Source: a virus
Reading direction: 5' to 3' (one strand)
IMG/VR virus record: IMGVR_UViG_3300035212_002019
Location: 18,063 to 82,062 of that record
DNA: 64,000 bases
Part shown: positions 49,582 through 57,098 of the stretch, piece by piece
Layout of the letters: every line of letters starts with the position of its first letter
How positions within the stretch are numbered: position 1 is the stretch's first letter
The notes under the pieces: model-generated
What the model saw: only the letters and a program-made list of their open reading frames with translations
What the model was told of the DNA's origin: nothing
The model's database searches: none
Position numbers and translations under genes: made by a program

Positions 49582-50922
49582 ATGAGTAAATTAGTAACGT
49601 TAAACGGAAATAATGATCAAGAACTTCTAAGTTCTATCTTTGACAATGAAATTGTTGTATTTGAAGATATTCAAGGATCAAAAATATGGGTTAATTGGGA
49701 TGGTAAAGAATTTACTATTAAACCAAAGTCAATGAGTAGTGAGAAACTTAATCTCGTTGATTTGGCTATTCAAAACTATTATAATCCAGGTATTAAATAT
49801 TTAGAATCATTAGATGTTAGAGTTAAATCGTTGTTAAATAAAAAATGGTGGTTTTGTTTTGAATATTTCCCAGATGAACAGCCCGCTAATATTGGATATG
49901 ATAGAGTTCCTAAGAATCATTTAGTTTTGACTGCTATTAATAAAGGTGGTAAGTATGACTTTAGTATTGAAGAGTTAGATGAGTATGCTAGATTATTTGA
50001 TGTTGATATGTTACCAATTGTTTTTCAAGGTAAATTAACTGAAAGAATGATTGAGGCTATTAAATACTTTATTAACACAAGTGAAGATGACTTAGAATAT
50101 GTATTTGGTGAAAAGTCGTTTTCTTTTTTCTTCTACAGAATATTAAATCCAAGTTCTACTAACTCGTTCTTAATGAAAGATGAAGATTATCAATCAAATC
50201 TTGAGAAACTTATTGTAAGAACTAAAAGTGGTGATATTTCATTTGAAATATTAAATCCTTTATACAGAAGAATAAGTGATAGTAACTCAACAGAATTTGT
50301 TGAAATTTATACACTTATATTAGTTAACTTCTTAAACTTCTGTCAATCATTTAACTTAGATGAAATTAAATTAAAAGGTGAAAGAAGAGATGAAGTTTAT
50401 ATTTATCTAATGTCTAAACTATTCAATGTTTATGTTTCTGAAGTTAAACAAGATTTATTAGACTTTGACTTTGTTGTTCCTGAATTCTTTGATAAAGAAA
50501 AGTTCAAAATTAATACAGAATTAATTCCTAATAAATTAACTAAAGACTATATTAAAGAGTCTGACAAGTTAGAATATATCTTTAAGGTTATTCTTGGTTC
50601 ATTTAACAAGAAAAGAAAGAAAGCAATTGGTGTATTTACCGATAATACAGTTATCTTATTTAACACATTTGTCAATGATATTAATGTTTATATTGAAAAG
50701 TATCTAAATAAAGTACACGAGGTTGAATTAACAAGAGCTGGATTACTTGATTTTGGTGACTTCTTTGAGATTCAATATGACCAAGATGGTGAAGGTGAAG
50801 TTTATCCTGATGTTTATTCAGAGTTTGAAAAAGGAACACCTGAAGAAAAGAAGAAAAAAGGTAAAGGTGGTAAAGGTTTACCCGTACCAGAAGAAGGACC
50901 GTCTAAAACTCCTACTAAGTAA
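49582..50922 (+). CDS. Degenerate nucleotidyltransferase (RNA/DNA ligase)-like protein
   Basis: The start at ATG 49582 is chosen because the upstream TTG frame (49489) spans the promoter. The product is 446 residues. V-V-F-E-D-I-Q-G-S-K-I-W-V-N-W-D-G lines up with ligase motif I (E-K-x-x-G-S), but the nucleophile Lys is replaced by Asp. W-W-F-C-F-E-Y-F-P-D-E-Q looks like motif III. E-K-L-I-V-R-T-K-S-G and S-F-E-I-L-N-P-L-Y-R-R stand where motifs IV and V would be. So it looks like an inactive relative of phage RNA ligases, perhaps with a structural or binding role. The C-terminus is basic and Gly/Lys/Pro-rich. The stop overlaps the next ATG. Confidence 0.45.
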   Translation: MSKLVTLNGNNDQELLSSIFDNEIVVFEDIQGSKIWVNWDGKEFTIKPKSMSSEKLNLVDLAIQNYYNPGIKYLESLDVRVKSLLNKKWWFCFEYFPDEQPANIGYDRVPKNHLVLTAINKGGKYDFSIEELDEYARLFDVDMLPIVFQGKLTERMIEAIKYFINTSEDDLEYVFGEKSFSFFFYRILNPSSTNSFLMKDEDYQSNLEKLIVRTKSGDISFEILNPLYRRISDSNSTEFVEIYTLILVNFLNFCQSFNLDEIKLKGERRDEVYIYLMSKLFNVYVSEVKQDLLDFDFVVPEFFDKEKFKINTELIPNKLTKDYIKESDKLEYIFKVILGSFNKKRKKAIGVFTDNTVILFNTFVNDINVYIEKYLNKVHEVELTRAGLLDFGDFFEIQYDQDGEGEVYPDVYSEFEKGTPEEKKKKGKGGKGLPVPEEGPSKTPTK

Positions 50923-51134
50923 TGAACTCAATTGATATTAATATGAGAAGTGTTCAAGTTGAAACTAAAACAAGAGCGCTTAGATCTACTTGGACTCGTG
51001 AATTGGCAACTGATTTAGATTCATATCATAATATTGATATTGAAAAGGAACTTTCTCATCTTTTGAAAGAAGAGCTTCGTAAACAACGAGCTTCTAGTAG
51101 AAAAAAATCAATCAATAAAATCTTCCAAAATTAA
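50922..51134 (+). CDS. Capsid-segment-like small protein
   Basis: A 70-residue protein. V-E-T-K-T-R-A-L-R-S-T-W-T-R-E-L-A-T-D-L-D-S-Y-H-N-I-D, followed by E-K-E-L-S-H-L-L, closely follows one segment of gp23-type capsid proteins (T4: S-R-Q-L-K-A-A-Y-S-I-E-L-A-Q-D-L-R-A-V-H-G-M-D-A-D-A-E-L). The phage's own capsid protein (41824) has only a diverged version of this segment. So it may be a small capsid-derived piece or an assembly cofactor. A basic tail closes it. Confidence 0.5.
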   Translation: MNSIDINMRSVQVETKTRALRSTWTRELATDLDSYHNIDIEKELSHLLKEELRKQRASSRKKSINKIFQN

Positions 51135-51165
51135 GAACATAAACTTGGAATTTCATATAATTTAT

Positions 51166-52401
51166 ATGACAGTTTCAAGTGTAATTAAGCTCAGTGATAT
51201 AGAGTCCTATTCTTCAATTAAGAAGAATTTAGAGGGTAAGAAATGTAGCTTACAGTTTCTACCGGTTTCGTTAGAAACAATTTCAAAACAAAAGAATTTT
51301 ATTTATAAAGGTCAAAAGTTGAAGTCAGCTTATTTGATTGATATTATTCATAATTTAATTCTAAAGTATTATTTCAAAAAAGAAAATAAATTTCATTTAA
51401 TGTCTCCTATTTTAAAGGAGAAGTATGGTTATTTATATAACTACTATATGGATTTTCTTACAGAGAATAAAATTATTATTCTTTTAGCAAAACATCAAAA
51501 GGGTAAAAGTGCTAGAGTTTATGCCATTAATGAATATATTCTTAGAGGTAGTATTATTAGATTTAATAATAGTGATAGGACTTTACTTAAAAAGTATAAA
51601 GCAAAGGTAGCTCAGATAGTAGAAGATAAATTAGAAAACTCACTCATTGATAATGATATAAAGATTAAGTTAGTCGATGATTTATTTAAGATTCAAATTG
51701 AATTTGATAGGTCAATATTTTATTTAGACTCCTTAAAAAGTGATGATATTGATATTTATAATAGAAATAAATATTCAGTTGAGTGTATTAATGATAAACA
51801 CATATTTTATCATTTTGATAGTTATGGTCGCATGCATACTAACTTTACTATATTAAAGTCTTTTATTAGAAAGAATTGTCTATTAATTAATGATGAAGAA
51901 ACTCATGAAATAGATATTAAAAACTCACAACCTCTTTTCCTAACTAAATTGATTCAAGATTCCGGTACTAAATGGGTTAATCAAGAAGAATTTGAACTAT
52001 TCAAAAATCTTACTATTAATGGTACTTACTATAACTATATAATGGATCACCTTAAAACAAAAGATAGAGGTATGGTTAAAGAATTAACATATAAAGTACT
52101 ATTTGGTAGAAATGGTGTTAATAGTAAAGCCGATAAGATATTTAGTAGTCTTTTCCCAACTATACATTATTTTATTAAATTGTATAAAAAAGAACACGGA
52201 GATTATAAAGTATTGGCTTATGAATTACAAAAGTCTGAGAGTAATCTTATTTTTAATAAAATTATTAGACAAATAATGACACTTTATCCAGAAATAAATT
52301 TAGTTACTGTACACGACAGTATAATTATACCAAAGTCTTATAAAGATTCGGTTTGGGCAATTTTTCAAACCAAACTTTATGAAGAATTCGGACTTATTTA
52401 A
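51166..52401 (+). CDS. Family-A-polymerase-like palm protein
   Basis: The start at ATG 51166 is preferred to the TTG at 51145. The product is 411 residues. The C-terminal half carries three polymerase motifs in order. Motif A is E-I-D-I-K-N-S-Q-P (D250). Motif B is R-G-M-V-K-E-L-T-Y-K-V-L-F-G (R301, K305, F313-G314), exactly the R-x3-K-x7-[YF]-G of PolA. Motif C is V-T-V-H-D-S-I-I-I (H383-D384). HDS rather than HDE is as in T7-type RNA polymerase. There is no exonuclease domain. The N-terminal half is helical and basic. It could be a minimal DNA or RNA polymerase or a primase-like enzyme. This rests on motif reading. Confidence 0.5.
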   Translation: MTVSSVIKLSDIESYSSIKKNLEGKKCSLQFLPVSLETISKQKNFIYKGQKLKSAYLIDIIHNLILKYYFKKENKFHLMSPILKEKYGYLYNYYMDFLTENKIIILLAKHQKGKSARVYAINEYILRGSIIRFNNSDRTLLKKYKAKVAQIVEDKLENSLIDNDIKIKLVDDLFKIQIEFDRSIFYLDSLKSDDIDIYNRNKYSVECINDKHIFYHFDSYGRMHTNFTILKSFIRKNCLLINDEETHEIDIKNSQPLFLTKLIQDSGTKWVNQEEFELFKNLTINGTYYNYIMDHLKTKDRGMVKELTYKVLFGRNGVNSKADKIFSSLFPTIHYFIKLYKKEHGDYKVLAYELQKSESNLIFNKIIRQIMTLYPEINLVTVHDSIIIPKSYKDSVWAIFQTKLYEEFGLI

Positions 52402-52426
52402 GAAATAAAAACTTATATATAAATTT

Positions 52427-52576
52427 ATGAAACAATATCATTTAAAATCTAAAATTTCTGAAGAATCTTTTGCCAAATTTGTAGCATCATCTTTAGAAGA
52501 AGCCATTGAGTACTTTTCAAGATTAAAAAAATTATCTAAAAAAGACTTACTTAATATCTACGCCGTTACAGATTAA
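52427..52576 (+). CDS. 49-residue small protein
   Basis: ATG 52427 opens 49 codons to a TAA at 52574-52576, in the gap between the polymerase-like gene and the next promoter. The peptide begins MKQYHLKSKISEESF and is helical and Lys/Glu/Ser-rich (F-A-K-F-V-A-S-S-L-E-E-A-I-E-Y-F). The upstream AACTTATATATAAATTT is promoter-like. Not recognised. Confidence 0.5.
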   Translation: MKQYHLKSKISEESFAKFVASSLEEAIEYFSRLKKLSKKDLLNIYAVTD

Positions 52577-52586
52577 GTATATTATT

Positions 52587-52601
52587 TTTAATATATACTT
52601 T
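52587..52601 (+). promoter_or_regulatory. Late-type promoter abutting the start codon
   Basis: TTTAATATATACTTT is followed directly by the ATG at 52602; identical to the copies at 18996 and 25721. Confidence 0.6.
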
Positions 52602-53141
52602 ATGACAGGATTGGAACACAAGGATGCCTCATTTATTCTACTATCATCTACACGTTTAGATGACATGATATCTATTTTATATGCCAAAGAATATCAAGTA
52701 TTACCCATTAAAGGTTACTACAAGGGTCAATATGAAGACTCTGTAATGGCTTATGGTAAAGTAGATAATGATACTTTAAGAAAAGATGTTCTTTTTCTTT
52801 TAAATCATTTCCATGAAGAATGTGCTATTATTAAATACACTGAAGAAACTAATGCTAAAAAGATATTTAAAGATGGATCTGAGATACCTATGGGTATTGT
52901 AATGTATAATACAGATTCTGATAATATGTCTTATTTACATAATGGTACATCATTCTCATTTGTTGAATCTAAAAGATATTGGAGACCAACTAAAAAAGAA
53001 GATTTCAGAGTTGGTATGCTAGTTGAATATTTCAATAATAATAAGTGGTTTGAAAAGCTTGTTGAGAATCCTAATGATGAATATGAAAAACTTTATAAAC
53101 TACTTATAAAGTATGATAAAGTTAGAGTTCCTTCTAAATAA
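52602..53141 (+). CDS. Hypothetical protein
   Basis: A 179-residue protein, not recognised. F-I-L-L-S-S-T-R-L-D-D-M-I-S, then G-Q-Y-E-D-S-V-M-A-Y-G, G-T-S-F-S-F-V-E-S and a charged helical C-terminus. It has its own promoter with the start codon abutting it. Its 3' end overlaps the convergent capsid-related gene by 8 bases. Confidence 0.5.
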   Translation: MTGLEHKDASFILLSSTRLDDMISILYAKEYQVLPIKGYYKGQYEDSVMAYGKVDNDTLRKDVLFLLNHFHEECAIIKYTEETNAKKIFKDGSEIPMGIVMYNTDSDNMSYLHNGTSFSFVESKRYWRPTKKEDFRVGMLVEYFNNNKWFEKLVENPNDEYEKLYKLLIKYDKVRVPSK

Positions 53142-53913
53142 TTTCAAACCAATTTATAATCTTAGAATAATTAGGAGTTTCTTTTAAGAAATATCTCATG
53201 TCATTTGGACAGTTAATTACATTTAATCCATTCTCAGTTTTCTGAGCATTTCTCATCATAATAATCTTATTTGATTTGATATAAGGAGAAGGTATAACAT
53301 TCATACCATTTATATTTCCATCCACAACACCATCTTTTATATCAGACATCATCATTCCATTAGACATCAGAAGATATTTATAAGCATCTAAACCAACTAT
53401 AATAGTATTGGCTGGTCCTGTTCTTCCGGTTGATGATATTAGATTACTGGTCATCATTAATCTTGTTATAACTTTTCTTGATGTTGATGACTCATTTTCA
53501 TAATCTGTTAGATTAGGATCTTTTTGAATAGAAACATTCAAATTTTGAGGAATATTCATTGACTTTGATGTTAATGATTCTAATGTCATCATAACATCAT
53601 TGTAAATATCAAATAAGTCTAAATAGGTTTTACCTTGAACATTAATAGAGTTAAGTTTAGGAGTTATAGTCATCATATAACTTTCGTTATCTAATGGATT
53701 TGAAAACGGTTCTCTATTTTTGAACTCTTCTACTTTACCTTCTACAATAGCATCAATCGCAAGTTCACGATTCTTTCTTTTTAATTCTCTTTGATATTCT
53801 TCACTGGGTACTTCATCCCAATCTATAAAAGTCATTACACCTTGTGGCAAAGAAGGCTTTGTAGATTCTATATAGTTACAGATTTTCTCTAAATCTTTAG
53901 ATGAAATTATCAT
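53134..53913 (-). CDS. Capsid-related (gp23 P-domain-like) protein
   Basis: A 259-residue protein. The C-terminal half contains S-S-T-G-R-T-G-P-A-N-T-I-I-V-G-L-D-A-Y-K-Y-L, then G-M-N-V-I-P-S-P-Y-I-K-S-N-K-I-I-M-M-R. This parallels the P-domain stretch of the phage's own capsid protein (E-G-R-V-G-P-A-Q-Y-L-I-T-N and Y-V-D-P-Y-M-R-Y-N-D-N-R-I-V-L-G). The usual N-terminal capsid regions are missing. It could be a diverged capsid paralog used as a vertex or decoration protein. The ATG lies within the end of the upstream glycosyltransferase gene (overlap 17 bases). Confidence 0.5.
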   Translation of the reverse strand: MIISSKDLEKICNYIESTKPSLPQGVMTFIDWDEVPSEEYQRELKRKNRELAIDAIVEGKVEEFKNREPFSNPLDNESYMMTITPKLNSINVQGKTYLDLFDIYNDVMMTLESLTSKSMNIPQNLNVSIQKDPNLTDYENESSTSRKVITRLMMTSNLISSTGRTGPANTIIVGLDAYKYLLMSNGMMMSDIKDGVVDGNINGMNVIPSPYIKSNKIIMMRNAQKTENGLNVINCPNDMRYFLKETPNYSKIINWFEII

Positions 53914-54661
53914 ATTTATTCTTCATTCCAATTTTTGGCAATTGGTTAAGAATAACCTTTTGTAACTGAGATTTATCCATTTGAGAGGTTTTAGTTAGTA
54001 AATCTAAATTTCTTTGATACCACTTCATATCTGGCATTCCTCTTTCATGATATAAATGAAAACATTTAGATTGTAGCTCAGTCCAAGTTAAGAATTGTTT
54101 AACCTTTATTGATTGAAAGTCATCTTCACCACCCCATCCTATAAAATCTTCATTCCAACCAGCTATTCTTTGAATTGCGTCTCTTCTAAAAATACAAATA
54201 CCGCCACATAAAGGTACTTTTTGTATATCAGTCTCACCTCTACCTGGTCTGTTAATTTGAAGAAGTTGTTCTAGTGATAAATTACTTTCCTGTTGTGTTA
54301 AATCAATTACTGTATGATATGGATTACACATTTCAAATTCATTCATCGATTCTAAACCTCTTATAAAAGAGTTTGGTTCCATTATTAAATCTGAATCACC
54401 AAATACAATTATGTTTGATGTTGAATGTTTTAAACCTACATTAAATGCTAGTGATTTATTAAAAGGTAAATTTGATCTTGTAAAGATATGTTTTGCTTTG
54501 AGATCTAGATGAGATATTTTAGAGTGTGTGTCCTGTTCTACAACAATTACTTCGACTCTAGCAAAGCCATTAATCCAGTCAAGTACTCTTCTTAAATTTT
54601 GTAACCTTTCTAAACTATGTCTATAGGCTATGATAAATGTAAATGTATAATTTGAATTCAT
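53897..54661 (-). CDS. GT-A glycosyltransferase
   Basis: A 254-residue protein. N-terminal strand T-F-I-I-A-Y-R-H-S, V-I-V-V-E-Q-D, N-V-G-L-K-H-S, V-F-G-D-S-D-L-I-M (the metal-binding D-x-D) and G-W-G-G-E-D-D-F-Q (the catalytic acid region of the galactosyltransferase-like C-terminal module). It should move a sugar from a nucleotide-sugar donor onto an unknown acceptor, perhaps phage DNA, virion protein or host surface glycan. A TATAAATA promoter lies upstream at about 54676-54688 on this strand. Confidence 0.75.
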   Translation of the reverse strand: MNSNYTFTFIIAYRHSLERLQNLRRVLDWINGFARVEVIVVEQDTHSKISHLDLKAKHIFTRSNLPFNKSLAFNVGLKHSTSNIIVFGDSDLIMEPNSFIRGLESMNEFEMCNPYHTVIDLTQQESNLSLEQLLQINRPGRGETDIQKVPLCGGICIFRRDAIQRIAGWNEDFIGWGGEDDFQSIKVKQFLTWTELQSKCFHLYHERGMPDMKWYQRNLDLLTKTSQMDKSQLQKVILNQLPKIGMKNKYDNFI

Positions 54662-54752
54662 TAAAGAATATTATTTTTTATTTATATCAAATAGAATCTA
54701 TTTGTTTAGTGTATAAGTATTGATACTTTATATATAAGTAATATAAAATGTT

Positions 54753-55427
54753 ATGAAAACAAACCGTAAAAATAATTTAATTTTAAACTACTATAAAGAT
54801 GAAGTAGAAGATAGAAATTTAGAACTATTAACTTGCTTTGTGAAAAATTTAAATAATGATTATATTCATAATATAGTTGTTATTTCAAACGAAAATGATT
54901 ATTACTCATTAAATACAAATTTAGTAGATAATAAAAATAAAATTATTCCTATATTAACTGAAGTGAGACCGACCTATAATGATTACTTTTCAATAATAAG
55001 AAATCTATTTAATGATGATAATAACATAAATATCATATCAAACTTGGACATTATAATTCCACAAGAAACATTATATAGCGAAGTATCAAAAACAATAAAT
55101 GATTATATAGATAGTAAAACTTGTCTAGCTTTATCTCGTTGGGATATACAAGAAGACAGCACTTATGTTCATTTTGATAGATCTGATTCTCAAGATACCT
55201 GGATTTTTCTTGGTGGTATTCCTAACATTGATGGTGCTGATTTTACTCTTGGTAGATCTGGTTGTGATAATAAAATATCATATCTTCTTGATGAAAGTGG
55301 ATACTTTGTTATAAACCCCTCAAAGACATTAAAAACATATCATTTACATTTAACAAATATTAGAAATTATTTAAAGGTTGTTGATATAATACCACCACCA
55401 TATAAGCTATTACAAACAACTTTTTAA
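54753..55427 (+). CDS. Glycosyltransferase-like protein
   Basis: A 224-residue protein. I-H-N-I-V-V-I-S-N-E-N, I-N-I-I-S-N-L-D-I-I-I-P, A-L-S-R-W-D-I-Q, S-Q-D-T-W-I-F-L-G-G, and L-G-R-S-G-C-D-N-K-I follow the order seen in a family of short GT-A-like proteins of phage and bacterial polysaccharide clusters. N-L-D stands where D-x-D would be. The activity is uncertain. It is the only plus-strand gene in the glycosylation block. Confidence 0.55.
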   Translation: MKTNRKNNLILNYYKDEVEDRNLELLTCFVKNLNNDYIHNIVVISNENDYYSLNTNLVDNKNKIIPILTEVRPTYNDYFSIIRNLFNDDNNINIISNLDIIIPQETLYSEVSKTINDYIDSKTCLALSRWDIQEDSTYVHFDRSDSQDTWIFLGGIPNIDGADFTLGRSGCDNKISYLLDESGYFVINPSKTLKTYHLHLTNIRNYLKVVDIIPPPYKLLQTTF

Positions 55428-55428
55428 G

Positions 55429-56436
55429 TTAAGATATACTGGTAAAAAAGTCGGCTAGTTTTTTAATATACTCTTTGCCAAATTTATCTCTCACATATTC
55501 TTTCCCTTTTTTGGCAATCATGTAACCTTCATCACTTTCTATCCATTTTCTGTAAAACGAATCATCTTTTATAAGACCATTTTCGTCAAAACAAGGTATA
55601 TAATGGACATATTCTATTAAACCTAATTGTTCTTTTAGTAGCGGATTTGGTTCAAAAAATCCAAGACAGCCACACATTAGCACTTCAATATGTTTTGCTA
55701 ATAAAAAATCTATAGGAAAAGCATGATGACCTACAAAAGCACCTTTATATTTAGATATTTCGTTATAATAGTTTAACTCCGTCATGTGTTCGTTATTTTC
55801 ATACCCAGGATGTTCTATTTTGTATATTAAATCTTTAAACAAATCAGTTTTTCTTAATTTATCAAACTCCATTCTTGATTCATATCCATGATATATTGCT
55901 CCTGATAAAACAATCCCATTCGTTCTTTTATGATAATCATAATCAATTAAAGTGTATTTTTTCTCGTCTAAAAAATAAAAGAAATCTATTATTTTTTCAT
56001 CATAATCATTTATTCCTAGATTCTTAAAGTATATAGAGGATGGTGTTATAACATAATCTACATCTTTAATATAAAATGGATCATATTTTTCTGAAAATTT
56101 TTGTACACTTAATTCGTTTCTATTTATGAAGTTAGCAAAATAATGAAGATCATCTTGCCACATAACTTTTTTAATATCTTTTCCAAACTGTATCGCGGGT
56201 AACCATCCATTTGGATGTATTCCAAATATTATAAAGTCTTTTTTATCTTCAATCTGTTCTAAAAATTCAATTTCTGTCTTATTTAAAACTTCTTTAATAT
56301 ATTTTGATGTTATTATTTCAATTCCTCTTTCTTCAAATATTTTTATTACAGATTCATCATAAAACATCTTTATTAAATATCTAATAAGACCTGAGACATT
56401 ATAGTTGTCACTTTCACTTAGTACAATTAGTTTCAT
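55429..56436 (-). CDS. GT-B-like glycosyltransferase
   Basis: The start at 56436 (MKLIVLSESDNYNVSGLIRYL) is preferred over 56469, because a small gene ends just before it at 56441. The product is about 335 residues. The start is a Rossmann strand followed by a V-S-G-L loop. V-M-W-Q-D-D-L-H-Y, Y-V-I-T-P-S-S-I-Y, I-V-L-S-G-A-I-Y-H-G-Y and V-L-M-C-G-C-L-G-F-F-E-P-N-P follow. The last region is where GT-B enzymes bind the sugar nucleotide. The donor and acceptor are unknown. Confidence 0.6.
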   Translation of the reverse strand: MKLIVLSESDNYNVSGLIRYLIKMFYDESVIKIFEERGIEIITSKYIKEVLNKTEIEFLEQIEDKKDFIIFGIHPNGWLPAIQFGKDIKKVMWQDDLHYFANFINRNELSVQKFSEKYDPFYIKDVDYVITPSSIYFKNLGINDYDEKIIDFFYFLDEKKYTLIDYDYHKRTNGIVLSGAIYHGYESRMEFDKLRKTDLFKDLIYKIEHPGYENNEHMTELNYYNEISKYKGAFVGHHAFPIDFLLAKHIEVLMCGCLGFFEPNPLLKEQLGLIEYVHYIPCFDENGLIKDDSFYRKWIESDEGYMIAKKGKEYVRDKFGKEYIKKLADFFTSIS

Positions 56437-56440
56437 GTGT

Positions 56441-56608
56441 TTAGTATATTTTATATATTTTTCTTCCATTTAATTCGTATAGATATTCAATTTCATTTTT
56501 ATTTGTCTCAATTTTGACAAAATCTATAAACTCTTCAGGTGTTAAATTTAAAAATGCTGACTCCATTTGTGATTCATCTGTTGAGTGTACACTTAGACCA
56601 ATTTTCAT
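56441..56608 (-). CDS. 55-residue small protein in the glycosylation operon
   Basis: ATG at 56608-56606 opens 55 codons to a TAA at 56443-56441. It overlaps the end of the 174-residue gene by 35 bases and ends 4 bases before the GT-B start, so it fills the gap exactly. The peptide begins MKIGLSVHSTDESQ and then contains L-T-P-E-E-F-I-D-F-V-K. It is acidic and helical. Not recognised. Confidence 0.5.
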   Translation of the reverse strand: MKIGLSVHSTDESQMESAFLNLTPEEFIDFVKIETNKNEIEYLYELNGRKIYKIY

Positions 56609-57098
56609 GTACTCTAAATACTTTAACCGGTATAGTTTTAAAATTTAATATTTTTGATATACATAATCTATGAGTTCCGTTTTTAGCAAATAAAAAACCA
56701 CCTTCTCTATCAATTGATACGCAAATATCGTCTTCTTCGTAATATCCTTTTGGTATCTCACCTGTTTCCTTCATATAGTTATAAAGATCTTTTAAGTATT
56801 CTCCTCTTTTTAGTATTAATTCAATTGAATCACAATTCCACACTGGATTTCCACTATTCAGACTCTCTAATAAATTATTATATAATTCAGTTTCTATCCA
56901 AGGAGTTTCATTTTTTAGAAAATCAAATAAACTTTTATATATCATTAGTTCACTAAAATCTACCACATTAAGATCCCAATCTCCATTTTCTGTACATGTT
57001 TCTATAATAGAATTTTTATTATCTATATTATAGAATGGGCCACCGCCATCAATATTTGATTTTTTTATCTTTGATGGGTTTATAAAAAGTGTTTTCAT
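56574..57098 (-). CDS. ParB-like-fold protein of glycan clusters
   Basis: A 174-residue protein. The C-terminal part, with V-S-I-D-R-E-G-G-F-L-F-A-K-N-G-T-H-R-L-C-I-S-K-I-L and I-P-V-K-V-F-R-V-H-E-N-W, is the ParB/sulfiredoxin-like pattern (x-D-G-x-H-R) often found next to glycosyltransferases in surface-polysaccharide loci. Its role there is not established. The ATG overlaps the stop of the upstream 1211-residue glycosyltransferase (ATGA). Confidence 0.6.
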   Translation of the reverse strand: MKTLFINPSKIKKSNIDGGGPFYNIDNKNSIIETCTENGDWDLNVVDFSELMIYKSLFDFLKNETPWIETELYNNLLESLNSGNPVWNCDSIELILKRGEYLKDLYNYMKETGEIPKGYYEEDDICVSIDREGGFLFAKNGTHRLCISKILNFKTIPVKVFRVHENWSKCTLNR

